From Sediminicola sp. (GTDB lineage Bacteria; Bacteroidota; Bacteroidia; Flavobacteriales; Flavobacteriaceae): a DNA stretch of 64,000 nt. Position 1 is the stretch's first letter; each line of letters opens with the position of its first letter. The notes under the pieces were generated by a model, which made no database searches, was not told the DNA's origin, and saw only the letters and a program-made list of their open reading frames with translations. Positions 8,633-16,931 of the stretch are shown here, in pieces. The stretch spans positions 1-64,000 of the forward strand of contig JAHEND010000002.1 in NCBI GenBank assembly GCA_024643325.1, read 5' to 3'. The position numbers were made by a program, and so were the translations under genes.

Positions 8633-9271
8633 TTAGTGAGAAGCTAAATAATTAGCCACACCATCTCTGTTAGCAGACATCGCATCTTTTCCTTCTTCCC
8701 AGTTGGCAGGGCAAACTTCTCCATTTTTTTGAACGTGCGAATAAGCATCGATCAAACGGATAAATTCTTGTACATTTCTTCCAAGAGGCATGTGGTTTAT
8801 TCCTTCGTGGAAAACAGTTCCTTCCTCATCTATTAGGTATGTCGCTCTGTAAGTAACATTGTCACCTTCTAAAAGTACCACCCCTGAGTTTTCATCGTAT
8901 TGTTGTTCTGTAGCATCTAAAATATCTAAAACAGCCGCTAAGTTTCTATTGCTGTCTGCTACTAAAGGATAGCTTACTCCTTCAATACCACCGTTATCTT
9001 TTGGGGTGTTTAACCAAGCAAAATGAACTTCTGCAGTATCACAAGAGGCTCCAATAACCATAGTGTTTCTTTTTTCAAAATCTGCAAGTGCATCTTGAAA
9101 TGCGTGTAATTCTGTTGGACATACAAATGTAAAATCCTTTGGATACCAGAATAATAATACTTTTTTGTTGTTTTTTTGAGCTTCCTCTAAAATGTTAATT
9201 TTAAAGGTGTCACCCATCTCATTCATTGCGTTAACGCTTAAATTTGGAAATTTTTTTCCTACAAAGGCCAT
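8633..9271 (-). CDS. Typical 2-Cys peroxiredoxin (AhpC/Prx1 type)
   Basis: A 212-residue peroxiredoxin with peroxidatic cysteine C51 in PKDFTFVCPTE and a C-terminal resolving cysteine in NGEVCPANW. It detoxifies hydrogen peroxide, organic peroxides or peroxynitrite with electrons from thioredoxin. The ORF can be extended ten codons upstream to 9301. I place the start at the ATG at 9271 because the family starts near MAFVGKKFPNL, and because a TACTTTTG promoter box (minus strand, 9299-9306) would put the transcription start inside that extension. Downstream genes encode thioredoxin and a DUF6952-like protein. Confidence 0.95.
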   Translation of the reverse strand: MAFVGKKFPNLSVNAMNEMGDTFKINILEEAQKNNKKVLLFWYPKDFTFVCPTELHAFQDALADFEKRNTMVIGASCDTAEVHFAWLNTPKDNGGIEGVSYPLVADSNRNLAAVLDILDATEQQYDENSGVVLLEGDNVTYRATYLIDEEGTVFHEGINHMPLGRNVQEFIRLIDAYSHVQKNGEVCPANWEEGKDAMSANRDGVANYLASH

Positions 9272-9298
9272 AGTTAATTGTTTTGTTATTTGAAGCTG

Positions 9299-9306
9299 CA
9301 AAAGTA
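9299..9306 (-). promoter_or_regulatory. Candidate -7 box for the peroxiredoxin gene
   Basis: On the minus strand this reads TACTTTTG, a perfect match to the flavobacterial TAnnTTTG element, about 28 bases before the chosen ATG. No good -33 TTG is seen at the usual distance, so support is partial. Confidence 0.5.
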
Positions 9307-9380
9307 CAACTAACTAAGTCTTATAAAAAATACCAGCCTACTTTATAACAATAGGGCTATAAGAAAAATCGATAGGAGAA

Positions 9381-10829
9381 TTAAACCTCTTTTAATTGGG
9401 CTATTTTTATTTGAAAAGCGGCAAATAGCAAAGTCATAAATGGACTCAACCAATTGAATATGGCATATACAAAATAGTCTGCAACACCAACCCCTAATAC
9501 GCCAGAATGATATGCACCACAAGTATTCCAAGGGATAAGGACTGAAGTTACTGTTCCTGAATCTTCAAGGGTTCTACTGAGGTTCTCTGGAGCCAAACCT
9601 TTGTCTTTATAAGCTTTAGAGAACATCTTTCCAGGAATTACAATGGCTAAGTATTGGTCTGAGGCAGTTACATTTAGCGCCAAACAACTCGCTACCGTAC
9701 TGGCAAAAAGACCAAAGGTTGTCTTGGCCATTCCCAAGAGTGTTTCGCTAATTTTAGATAGCGCACCAATTCCATCCATAATGCCTCCAAAGACCATAGC
9801 GCACATGATTAACCATATAGTTCCTAACATTCCAGACATACCTTTAGAGGTGAAAAGGTCGTTTAGGGCAACATTGTCGGTGGCAATTTCTGTGCTTACT
9901 GTAATGGCGTTTAAGATTCCTTTATAGCCGTTTTCAAAGTTGAGTTCTTTAGCTCCCGACAAACCAGCAATAATTTCGGGTTGAAAGATTAGGGCAAAAA
10001 CACCTCCTAAAAGCGTTCCAATAAGTAAAGCCATAAGGGGTGGTGTTTTCTTTAGAATCATTAAAATAACACCTAATGGCACTAAAAACAACCAACCACT
10101 TATATTAAAAGTAGCGTCTATGCTATTGAGGATAGACTGGGTGTCTGCTTCTCCTGAAGTGTCTATTGTGAGGCCTAATACAACAAAAACAATCAGTGTG
10201 ACTACAAGCGTGGGAACTGTTGTGAGCAGCATATACCTAATATGAGTGAACAAATCACCTCCAGCCATTGCTGGCGCAAGGTTTGTAGTGTCGCTTAGTG
10301 GCGACATTTTGTCTCCAAAATAAGCTCCAGACAAGACCGCTCCTGCTGTCATTCCCATGGGGATTCCAAGGGCATTTCCAATACCGATAAGGGCAATACC
10401 TACCGTTGCAGACGTAGTCCATGAGCTACCTGTTGCTATGGAAATGATAGCACAAATAATGACGCAGGCAGCCAGAAATATGGTGGGGTTTAGGATTTGC
10501 AGTCCGTAATAAATCATGGCCGGTATTATACCACTAACGAGCCAAGTGCCAGATAAAGCACCTACCATCAGTAGAATGAGTAAAGCACCTGTGGTGGATT
10601 TTAAATTCTCCGCTACTTCTGCTAACATTTTATCGTAAGAAACTTGATGAAAAAATCCTACTACTACAGCTATTGCTCCTCCTATGAGCAATATAAATTG
10701 ATTGGAACCGCTTAGGGCGTCGTCTCCAAAGACAAAAACATTGTAAGCCAGTAAAACAACTAATAATACAACGGGTATTAAAGAAGCTTTAAGGGAAATA
10801 GATTTTGGAGTAGACGCTTTTGAATTCAT
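9381..10829 (-). CDS. NhaC-family Na+/H+ antiporter superfamily transporter (possible methionine transporter)
   Basis: A 482-residue membrane protein with about 11-12 hydrophobic segments. It has the NhaC signature regions, including GSSWTTSATVGIALIGIG and GAYFGDKMSPLSDTTNLAP. The family contains sodium/proton antiporters, but members are also amino acid or dicarboxylate carriers. One branch, MetT, has been proposed as a methionine transporter from regulatory comparisons in Gram-positive bacteria. Here the gene starts 33 bases after a trans-sulfuration enzyme gene that is divergent from an Lrp-type regulator. Amino acid transport is therefore at least as likely as simple ion exchange. The family is certain, the substrate inferred. 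Confidence 0.88.
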   Translation of the reverse strand: MNSKASTPKSISLKASLIPVVLLVVLLAYNVFVFGDDALSGSNQFILLIGGAIAVVVGFFHQVSYDKMLAEVAENLKSTTGALLILLMVGALSGTWLVSGIIPAMIYYGLQILNPTIFLAACVIICAIISIATGSSWTTSATVGIALIGIGNALGIPMGMTAGAVLSGAYFGDKMSPLSDTTNLAPAMAGGDLFTHIRYMLLTTVPTLVVTLIVFVVLGLTIDTSGEADTQSILNSIDATFNISGWLFLVPLGVILMILKKTPPLMALLIGTLLGGVFALIFQPEIIAGLSGAKELNFENGYKGILNAITVSTEIATDNVALNDLFTSKGMSGMLGTIWLIMCAMVFGGIMDGIGALSKISETLLGMAKTTFGLFASTVASCLALNVTASDQYLAIVIPGKMFSKAYKDKGLAPENLSRTLEDSGTVTSVLIPWNTCGAYHSGVLGVGVADYFVYAIFNWLSPFMTLLFAAFQIKIAQLKEV

Positions 10830-10862
10830 AGTAATAATTTAGTAAAGCGTAATATTACAATT

Positions 10863-12077
10863 TTACATGCCTTTATGCAAGGCTACTTTATCTATACAGT
10901 TCAATAAAAGCGCTAAGGTTTCTTCTGGAAAGTGATCTAGTCCAATTGAAAAACGTATTAAACCCTCCCCAAGACCCATTTGAATTTGTTCCTCTTTAGA
11001 TATTTCAGAAGAGGTAGAACTTCCCGAGGCAGAAAAAAGCGTTTTGTAAAATCCTAAACTTACAGCCAAGTAGCCTACTCCAGCATCTTGCATGGCTTCC
11101 ATTAGAGCATTTGCTTTTTCGAGACTACCTGCGTCCAGTGTCATTAATCCACCATACCCAAATCCTGGTTCTAATTGTTTTTCAAGGGTTTGCTTTCCCT
11201 TATGGCTCGCTAGTCCAGGATACATGACTTTAAAACCTGCCGCTTGAAGCCCTCTCGCTATACAGTAGGCGTTGTCTGAATGTTTGGCCATTCTTAAAGG
11301 CAGTGTTTTTAAATTTTTATGTATTGAAGCGGCCCTGTGGCTATCTAGTGTGCTTCCAAAGAGCATGGCTGCCCCTTGATTGACATCTCTAAGGGAGTTG
11401 CAGAAATTTTCTGAAGCACAAACCACGCCAGCGACTGCATCTGAGGTGCCGTTTATAAATTTTGTTAGACTGTGTATGACTATGTGAGCACCATGTTTAA
11501 GTGGGGCGATCATTAATGGGGTAAAGGTGTTGTCTACCACAAGAGTGAGCTGGTATTTTTGGGCTATTGCTGCCAGCGCGTTTATATCACTAATTTCTAA
11601 AAGTGGATTACTCATTGCCTCACAGTATAAAACTTTTGTTTTAGGCGTTATGGCAGCTATAACAGCCTGGAGGTCAGTAGTGTCTACAAAACTGGTTTGT
11701 ACGCCGTATTTAGGCATAAAGTTTTTTAATAGGGCATAGGTGCCTCCGTAAATAGTTCTGCTGCTTACAATGTGCTCTTCTGCAGCACACAACTGAAATA
11801 AAACGGCCGTAATTGCACCCATTCCACTGCCAAATACATGGGCAGCTTCACTTCCTTCCATTGAAGCTAAGCTGCTGGCTAGCATATTGTTGGAAGGTGT
11901 ACTGTGTCTGCTGTATAGAAAACAACCTTCATTGGTGCCTTCAAAAGTATCCGACATATCCTTTGCTGTGTTAAATGCATACGTACTGCTGTCTGAAATA
12001 GACGGATTTACACCACTATGGGCACCAGTGTTATGTTGAGATAAAATAGATGCTGCACCAAATTTTGAAGTTTTCAT
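10863..12077 (-). CDS. Trans-sulfuration PLP enzyme (methionine gamma-lyase / cystathionine enzyme family)
   Basis: 404 residues of the Cys/Met metabolism PLP family. The PLP lysine is K206 in IHSLTKFING, the aspartate that binds the pyridine ring is D182 in VVDNTF, and the phosphate loop is VFGSGMGAIT. Possible reactions are methionine gamma-lyase, cystathionine gamma-lyase or gamma-synthase, or O-acetylhomoserine sulfhydrylase. The active-site cysteine of well-studied methionine gamma-lyases (YGCT) is glycine here (YGGT, G112), so lyase specificity is open. It is divergent from an Lrp/AsnC gene across 152 bases that hold two palindromes, and the NhaC-type transporter follows. Confidence 0.87.
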   Translation of the reverse strand: MKTSKFGAASILSQHNTGAHSGVNPSISDSSTYAFNTAKDMSDTFEGTNEGCFLYSRHSTPSNNMLASSLASMEGSEAAHVFGSGMGAITAVLFQLCAAEEHIVSSRTIYGGTYALLKNFMPKYGVQTSFVDTTDLQAVIAAITPKTKVLYCEAMSNPLLEISDINALAAIAQKYQLTLVVDNTFTPLMIAPLKHGAHIVIHSLTKFINGTSDAVAGVVCASENFCNSLRDVNQGAAMLFGSTLDSHRAASIHKNLKTLPLRMAKHSDNAYCIARGLQAAGFKVMYPGLASHKGKQTLEKQLEPGFGYGGLMTLDAGSLEKANALMEAMQDAGVGYLAVSLGFYKTLFSASGSSTSSEISKEEQIQMGLGEGLIRFSIGLDHFPEETLALLLNCIDKVALHKGM

Positions 12078-12087
12078 AAAATAAATT

Positions 12088-12103
12088 TAAGTAAATCTAC
12101 TTA
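12088..12103. promoter_or_regulatory. Inverted repeat, candidate Lrp/AsnC operator near the PLP enzyme gene
   Basis: TAAGTA-AATC-TACTTA has perfect six-base arms and lies 11 bases upstream of the PLP enzyme start codon. Its position in the divergent region next to an Lrp-type gene makes it a candidate operator. The region is very AT-rich, so chance is possible. Confidence 0.4.
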
Positions 12104-12139
12104 TGTAATTGAATATTTACAATTCAAAATATATTTAAC

Positions 12140-12152
12140 AGATAATTTATCT
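12140..12152. promoter_or_regulatory. Inverted repeat, candidate Lrp/AsnC operator in the divergent region
   Basis: AGATAA-T-TTATCT is a perfect 13-base palindrome in the middle of the gap between the PLP enzyme and the Lrp/AsnC gene. Its size and symmetry suit an AT-rich Lrp-type site, but no binding consensus was tested. Confidence 0.4.
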
Positions 12153-12229
12153 AAATAGTATAAAATTTTTAGAAAATAAATCTTTTTTATATCTCTAAAT
12201 GATTATTTTGCTTTTAAAATTATCTAAAA

Positions 12230-12685
12230 ATGATAGACCACATTGACAAAAATCTTTTAAAACTTCTCCAAGAAGACAGTAAAAAACCTAACAAGTATTA
12301 CGCTAACCAACTTGGGCTATCTAATACGGCTATATATGAACGCATAAAAAAATTAGAGCGTTCAGGAATTATATCTAAGTATGCTGCCGTATTAGATAAA
12401 TCAAAAGTAAACAAGAATTTCGTGGCATTTTGTCATGTTAAATTACAGCAACACTCTAAAGATATGGTCCTTCAATTTGAAAGAGAGATTGCCCGTTTAG
12501 AGGCTGTAGTAAGCTGTTTTCATATCGCTGGTGAATATGACTATTTATTGAAAATTCATTTAGAAGACATGGCTGCTTACAGGGATTTTATGGTGCGTAA
12601 ACTCACGACTATTTCAGCTATTGGAAGTACTCAAAGTGCCTTTGTGATTAGTGAAATAAAAGATACTGGACATATACCTTTGTAA
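12230..12685 (+). CDS. Lrp/AsnC family transcriptional regulator
   Basis: A 151-residue regulator with the standard two-domain layout. Residues 1-60 form a winged helix-turn-helix (IDKNLLKLLQEDSKKPNKYY, then LSNTAIYERIKKLERSGII). The RAM ligand-binding domain spans about 65-150 and includes VVSCFHIAGEYDYLLKIHL. Such proteins sense amino acids as dimers or octamers and often control the gene they are divergent from. Here that is the trans-sulfuration enzyme and NhaC-type transporter, so methionine or a related amino acid is a reasonable ligand guess. It carries a strong flavobacterial promoter for lpdA just behind its stop codon. Confidence 0.93.
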   Translation: MIDHIDKNLLKLLQEDSKKPNKYYANQLGLSNTAIYERIKKLERSGIISKYAAVLDKSKVNKNFVAFCHVKLQQHSKDMVLQFEREIARLEAVVSCFHIAGEYDYLLKIHLEDMAAYRDFMVRKLTTISAIGSTQSAFVISEIKDTGHIPL

Positions 12686-12709
12686 GCTAAAACTTATGTG
12701 GTAATTTTG
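12679..12709 (+). promoter_or_regulatory. Flavobacterial promoter for lpdA
   Basis: TTTG (12679-12682), a 19-base spacer and TAATTTTG (12702-12709) match the flavobacterial sigma-A promoter almost exactly. The -7 box ends 24 bases before the lpdA ATG. The -33 box overlaps the last codons of the Lrp-type gene. Confidence 0.75.
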
Positions 12710-12733
12710 GTATAGTTTATTAAAATAAAAAAT

Positions 12734-14140
12734 ATGGATGCTTTTGATGTAGCCGTGATAGGTTCAGGACCTGGAGGTTATGTAGCAGCAATTCGCTGTG
12801 CACAATTAGGCCTTAAAACGGCTTTGATAGAAAAATATAATACTTTAGGCGGAACCTGTTTAAATGTAGGTTGTATTCCTTCTAAAGCTTTGTTAGATTC
12901 TTCCCACCATTATGAAGACGCAACAAAACATTTTGACACCCACGGTATTGAAATTCCAGGAGAAATTATTGCCAATCTCTCTAAAATGGTTGCCAGAAAA
13001 GACAGTGTTGTGGCACAAACTACCAAAGGGATTGAGTTTCTGATGGACAAAAATAAAATTACGGTACTTCATGGTTTCGGTAGTTTCAAAGATGCACATA
13101 CTATTTCTGTCAAGGGCAATGATGGAAAGACCATCACCATCTCAGCGAAGCATACTATTATTGCTACAGGGTCAAAACCCAGTCAATTGCCGTTTATTAC
13201 CCAAGACAAAGAGCGTATTATTACGTCTACTGAAGCCCTATCTCTTCCAGAAATCCCCAAACATTTAGTGGTTATTGGTGGTGGTGTTATTGGTCTCGAA
13301 CTAGGACAGGTTTACAAAAGATTGGGTGCAGAGGTAACCGTGGTGGAGTATGCAGACCGCATTATTCCTTCTATGGATGCTGCACTCTCTAAGGAGCTAA
13401 CTAAAGTGATGAAAAAACAGAAAGTAAAATTTCTTTTGTCACACGGTGTAAAAGAAGTCACTCGAAAAGGAGATATTGTTACTGTTAAAGCCAACGATAA
13501 AAAAGGTGCAGAAGTAGTTTTAGAGGCAGATTACTGTTTGGTTGCAGTGGGTAGAAGTCCTTATACGGCTGGTTTAAATGCAGAAGCTGCAGGGGTAAAT
13601 CTCGATGAAAGAGGCAGGATTGTTACGAACAGTCATTTACAAACTGACACACCTCATATATACGCTATTGGCGATGTTGTTGCTGGCGCAATGCTTGCCC
13701 ATAAAGCAGAAGAAGAGGGTACTATGGTAGCTGAGATTATAGCAGGGCAAAAACCTCATATTGATTATAATTTGATCCCTGGTGTTGTGTACACCTGGCC
13801 AGAGGTAGCTGCAGTTGGAAAAACAGAGGAGCAATTAAAGGAAAGTAATACTCCTTACAAAGTGGGTCAATTTCCAATGAGAGCTCTTGGAAGATCTAGA
13901 GCAAGTATGGACCTAGATGGTTTTGTGAAAATCTTGGCACACAAAGAAACCGATGAAGTTTTGGGAGTGCATATGATAGGAGCAAGATGTGCAGATCTCA
14001 TTTCAGAAGCTGTAGTAGCTATGGAATTTAGGGCCTCTGCAGAAGATATTTCAAGAATGTCTCATGCACATCCCACCTTCGCAGAAGCCATAAAGGAAGC
14101 TGCCCTAGCCGCTACAGAAGACAGGGCTTTACACATATAA
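12734..14140 (+). CDS. lpdA: Dihydrolipoyl dehydrogenase (E3)
   Basis: A 468-residue flavoprotein disulfide reductase. It has the FAD-binding GSGPGGYVAA near residues 10-19, the redox disulfide GGTCLNVGCIPSK (C42, C47), the NAD-binding GGGVIGLELG and the C-terminal HAHPTFAEA with the catalytic His/Glu pair. It reoxidises the lipoyl arm of the pyruvate, 2-oxoglutarate and branched-chain ketoacid dehydrogenase complexes and of glycine cleavage. It stands alone behind its own promoter and is followed by a terminator, which fits an E3 shared by several complexes. A fused E1 lies at 45-47 kb. Confidence 0.97.
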   Translation: MDAFDVAVIGSGPGGYVAAIRCAQLGLKTALIEKYNTLGGTCLNVGCIPSKALLDSSHHYEDATKHFDTHGIEIPGEIIANLSKMVARKDSVVAQTTKGIEFLMDKNKITVLHGFGSFKDAHTISVKGNDGKTITISAKHTIIATGSKPSQLPFITQDKERIITSTEALSLPEIPKHLVVIGGGVIGLELGQVYKRLGAEVTVVEYADRIIPSMDAALSKELTKVMKKQKVKFLLSHGVKEVTRKGDIVTVKANDKKGAEVVLEADYCLVAVGRSPYTAGLNAEAAGVNLDERGRIVTNSHLQTDTPHIYAIGDVVAGAMLAHKAEEEGTMVAEIIAGQKPHIDYNLIPGVVYTWPEVAAVGKTEEQLKESNTPYKVGQFPMRALGRSRASMDLDGFVKILAHKETDEVLGVHMIGARCADLISEAVVAMEFRASAEDISRMSHAHPTFAEAIKEAALAATEDRALHI

Positions 14141-14158
14141 TTTAAATTTTGACACAGA

Positions 14159-14183
14159 AAAAGCCCGCTAATAACGGGCTTTT
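14159..14183 (+). terminator. Terminator downstream of lpdA
   Basis: Nine-base-pair stem AAAAGCCCG/CGGGCTTTT with loop CTAATAA, 18 bases after the lpdA stop. The A-rich left arm would also provide a T-run on the minus strand, so it could end the converging CDGSH transcript too. Confidence 0.85.
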
Positions 14184-14211
14184 CTATTACTGTGAATTTT
14201 AGTATCCTAAA

Positions 14212-14442
14212 TTAACCATTGTGACTACCGTCACAATAAGGTGGATTTGAGGTTTTTTTACAGCTACATAAAAAGGCTGTTTTTTCTTCAGAAACACTAA
14301 ATTTCAGGGAAGGTGTAGCGTTATGTTTTCTATGTGAACTGTCACAAAAGGGTTCGTTTTCTGTATACCCGCAGGTACACCAAGCATAATTTTTATCTTT
14401 TTCTAAGCTAACCTCAACAGGTCCTGATGTCTTTTCACTCAT
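14212..14442 (-). CDS. Tandem CDGSH iron-sulfur domain protein
   Basis: A 76-residue protein with two CDGSH-type [2Fe-2S] motifs. The first is C22-x-C24-x8-C33-D-x2-H37 and the second C59-x-C61-x8-C70-D-x2-H74, so both carry the full three-cysteine, one-histidine ligand set. The histidine ligand makes such clusters redox- and pH-sensitive. Bacterial members are thought to carry electrons or clusters, with no fixed pathway. It starts five bases after the stop of the upstream acyltransferase gene and is probably co-transcribed with it. Confidence 0.93.
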   Translation of the reverse strand: MSEKTSGPVEVSLEKDKNYAWCTCGYTENEPFCDSSHRKHNATPSLKFSVSEEKTAFLCSCKKTSNPPYCDGSHNG

Positions 14443-14446
14443 AACA

Positions 14447-15532
14447 TTATTTTTTTTTAAATATACAAGAAATATAATCTTTTACAAATCCCTTTTTGTG
14501 CTCGTATAAAAATGACAGACTAACACAGCATAACACAAAAAGTAATGCACCAGCAAAAGCTTCGGGTACATTGAGCGATTTTTTAAAAAACTTATACAGT
14601 CCAAAACCATGGAAGCTTCCGTATAAAATTATCGCGTGAATGACATAGATACTCAAGGTGTTTTGACCAATGGCTAAAAGTGTTTTGTATTGAAGGAAAT
14701 GCCTCCCAAGCATAAATACAGCCAGAACCCACAACACATCTCCGAGTCTAATAAAAAGGTAATTATTGAAGGCTACAGCCCTGAATACCTTCCAGCCAAA
14801 TTGATCGTCTAGCCAAATGAAAAATCTGGAAGAGTCATACTTTAACCAAGTGCCTAAAATAAATAATACCATTATGGCGATGGGATAAAACATTTTTTTA
14901 TGACTTAGTTTTAGTAAGGTCATGGCAATAAAAGCCCCGTAGAAGCTATATCCTACCCAGGGAATAAAGGTGAATAAAGATCCATTTTCACGGGTAAAAT
15001 AATGGCTTAAAGCTATTGGCCAATTGGACCAATCCAAACCTTTAAACCAGGGTTCAATGCTAAAAATAAGTGTTGCCAATATAAACGCAATTAAAGCAAA
15101 TGCCCTTCTGGACCAATGGCCTACTAATTTATAGACAAAAATGACCACTAGAATGGCTAAACCAATACAATGCAACACATCTACATAAAAGAAACTTGGA
15201 TAAATTTGCCCGTTTAAGAGTCCCTGGATGTTAAGTCGCAATAAATACCCTAGGACAATCAGTTGCAGCCCTCTTTTTAAGCCTTTTTTAATTCTTTTAT
15301 TAACATATTCATTGTGGGTGTTTTTGAATAATAGATAAGTGAATATTAATCCCGACGCAGTGAAAAATACCGGTGCTGTAATGCCTCTAAAATAAGTCCA
15401 AATTTGAAACCAGCCCTGTTCTTGATCTCTGAATTGTGTGGCGAGTAATCCATCTATAAAATGTCCTTGTAACATCATAAGAATTGCCCAAGCTCTAATG
15501 GCGTCTATAAAATGTAATCGCTTTTGCTCCAT
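14447..15532 (-). CDS. HGSNAT/DUF1624-like membrane acyltransferase
   Basis: A multi-pass protein of 361 residues from the ATG at 15532. It opens with KRLHFIDAIRAWAILMMLQG, the motif that starts heparan-alpha-glucosaminide N-acetyltransferase-like (DUF1624) proteins; the histidine of LQGHFID is a likely catalytic residue. About ten hydrophobic segments follow. The family is related to acyltransferase 3 and is presumed to transfer acyl groups to envelope glycans. The ORF can start at a TTG 15 bases upstream, but the ATG fits the family better. A TACTTTTG box lies about 38 bases before it. Confidence 0.8.
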   Translation of the reverse strand: MEQKRLHFIDAIRAWAILMMLQGHFIDGLLATQFRDQEQGWFQIWTYFRGITAPVFFTASGLIFTYLLFKNTHNEYVNKRIKKGLKRGLQLIVLGYLLRLNIQGLLNGQIYPSFFYVDVLHCIGLAILVVIFVYKLVGHWSRRAFALIAFILATLIFSIEPWFKGLDWSNWPIALSHYFTRENGSLFTFIPWVGYSFYGAFIAMTLLKLSHKKMFYPIAIMVLFILGTWLKYDSSRFFIWLDDQFGWKVFRAVAFNNYLFIRLGDVLWVLAVFMLGRHFLQYKTLLAIGQNTLSIYVIHAIILYGSFHGFGLYKFFKKSLNVPEAFAGALLFVLCCVSLSFLYEHKKGFVKDYISCIFKKK

Positions 15533-15569
15533 ATGGGCTAACTCCAAAATTAAGGGTATCTTTACGGTT

Positions 15570-15577
15570 CAAAAGTA
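15570..15577 (-). promoter_or_regulatory. Candidate -7 box for the membrane acyltransferase gene
   Basis: On the minus strand this reads TACTTTTG, a full match to TAnnTTTG, 38 bases before the acyltransferase ATG. There is no clear TTG at -33, so confidence is moderate. Confidence 0.4.
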
Positions 15578-15614
15578 GCAAATAAAAACACGTTAAACCC
15601 CATAATTAGTTCTC

Positions 15615-16931
15615 GTGATTACCGCTTTTAAAAATCATTTAAACACGCAATTTAAGGAACTTACCACAAGTAAATTTTTATTGGCTTGCAGTGGTGGGGT
15701 AGATTCAGTGGTGCTGGCCCATTTGTGTGCTCAGTGTGGTTTGACTTTTGCTTTGGCCCATTGTAATTTCAATTTACGAGGGGCTGCTTCTGCAGCCGAT
15801 GCGCAATTTGTAATCGATTTAGGTCTTGAATTAGACGTGCCAGTTTTCCAAACAAGCTTTGACACCAATGCATATGTAAAAGCACAAAAGGTTTCTATTC
15901 AAATGGGGGCTAGAACACTTCGTTATGATTGGTTTGACCAGCTAATTAAGACGCATGAATACCAATTTTTACTTACTGCACACCATAGAGAAGACGCTCT
16001 AGAAACCATGTTTATCAATTTATCTAGAGGAACAGGAATAGATGGATTGTTAGGTATCCCTGAGAAAAGAGACTACATTAGAAGACCGCTACTATCTTTT
16101 GCAAAATCTGCCATAGTTGATTTCGCCAAAAATAATCAGATACTGTGGCGAGAAGACAGTACTAATGCTAGTACTACTTACCTCAGAAATAAAATCAGAC
16201 ACGAAGTATTGCCTCTAATGGCTGATTTGCATTCAACTGCTTTGGAAAATATGGTGCAAACTCAGCTGCATTTGAAAGAGACTTCACAACTGGCTTCTTT
16301 GTATTTGGAAAAACTTAAAAAAGATCTTTGGTCAGTAGAAGACAACGAAATTCACATTACTATAGACTTATTGATTGATACTCCATCAGTTTTATCCGTC
16401 ATTTATGGATTGTTTTCTCCTTATGGCTTCAATGACGCTACTGCAGTTCTTGAACTGTGTCAGCGTGAAAATGGAAAAAAACTATTGTCTCCTAGCCATC
16501 TATTACTAAAAGATAGAAGTACTCTCATTTTAACGCCCCTTGAATCCTCTTTCATAGCAAAGGAATCGGCGCATATTTTCCCAGGAGAATCTATTATTGA
16601 ATATCCCATTCAATTGAGTATATCAAAAATCAAGGAAGTTTCTCCTGCAGACCATCACAAATTTATTATTGTAGATGAAGATACGCTAGCATATCCATTA
16701 CAACTTAGACACCCAAAAGAAGGCGATGTCTTTTACCCCAATGGGATGATAGGGAAAAAGAGGGTGTCCAAGTTTTTAAGAGATGAAAAAATAAATGTAA
16801 TTTCAAAAGCTTCTATTTGGTTGTTGACAGACGCAAAAGATCAAATTATATGGGTCGTAGGATATAGGGCAGACAGACGGTTTGTTTCTAAATTAAAAAC
16901 AGATAAATCATTATATTTCAACATTTTATGA
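15615..16931 (+). CDS. tilS: tRNA(Ile)-lysidine synthetase
   Basis: A 438-residue enzyme that changes cytidine 34 of the tRNA-Ile CAU anticodon to lysidine, so that it reads AUA. The N-type ATP pyrophosphatase loop SGGVDS is at 26-31, followed by AHCNFNLRG and TAHHREDALETMFINLSRG. The C-terminal TilS domain includes LRHPKEGDVFYPNGM and KRVSKFLRDEKI. The start is a GTG, the only start that leaves the usual N-terminal extension before the P-loop; the next methionine is inside the catalytic domain. The stop overlaps the dsbD start by four bases. Confidence 0.95.
   Translation: MITAFKNHLNTQFKELTTSKFLLACSGGVDSVVLAHLCAQCGLTFALAHCNFNLRGAASAADAQFVIDLGLELDVPVFQTSFDTNAYVKAQKVSIQMGARTLRYDWFDQLIKTHEYQFLLTAHHREDALETMFINLSRGTGIDGLLGIPEKRDYIRRPLLSFAKSAIVDFAKNNQILWREDSTNASTTYLRNKIRHEVLPLMADLHSTALENMVQTQLHLKETSQLASLYLEKLKKDLWSVEDNEIHITIDLLIDTPSVLSVIYGLFSPYGFNDATAVLELCQRENGKKLLSPSHLLLKDRSTLILTPLESSFIAKESAHIFPGESIIEYPIQLSISKIKEVSPADHHKFIIVDEDTLAYPLQLRHPKEGDVFYPNGMIGKKRVSKFLRDEKINVISKASIWLLTDAKDQIIWVVGYRADRRFVSKLKTDKSLYFNIL

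Noticed and set aside
9343-9531. 62-codon minus-strand ORF near the end of the NhaC-type gene
   Set aside because: It overlaps the real gene in another frame and shows only cysteine/tryptophan-rich shadow sequence.
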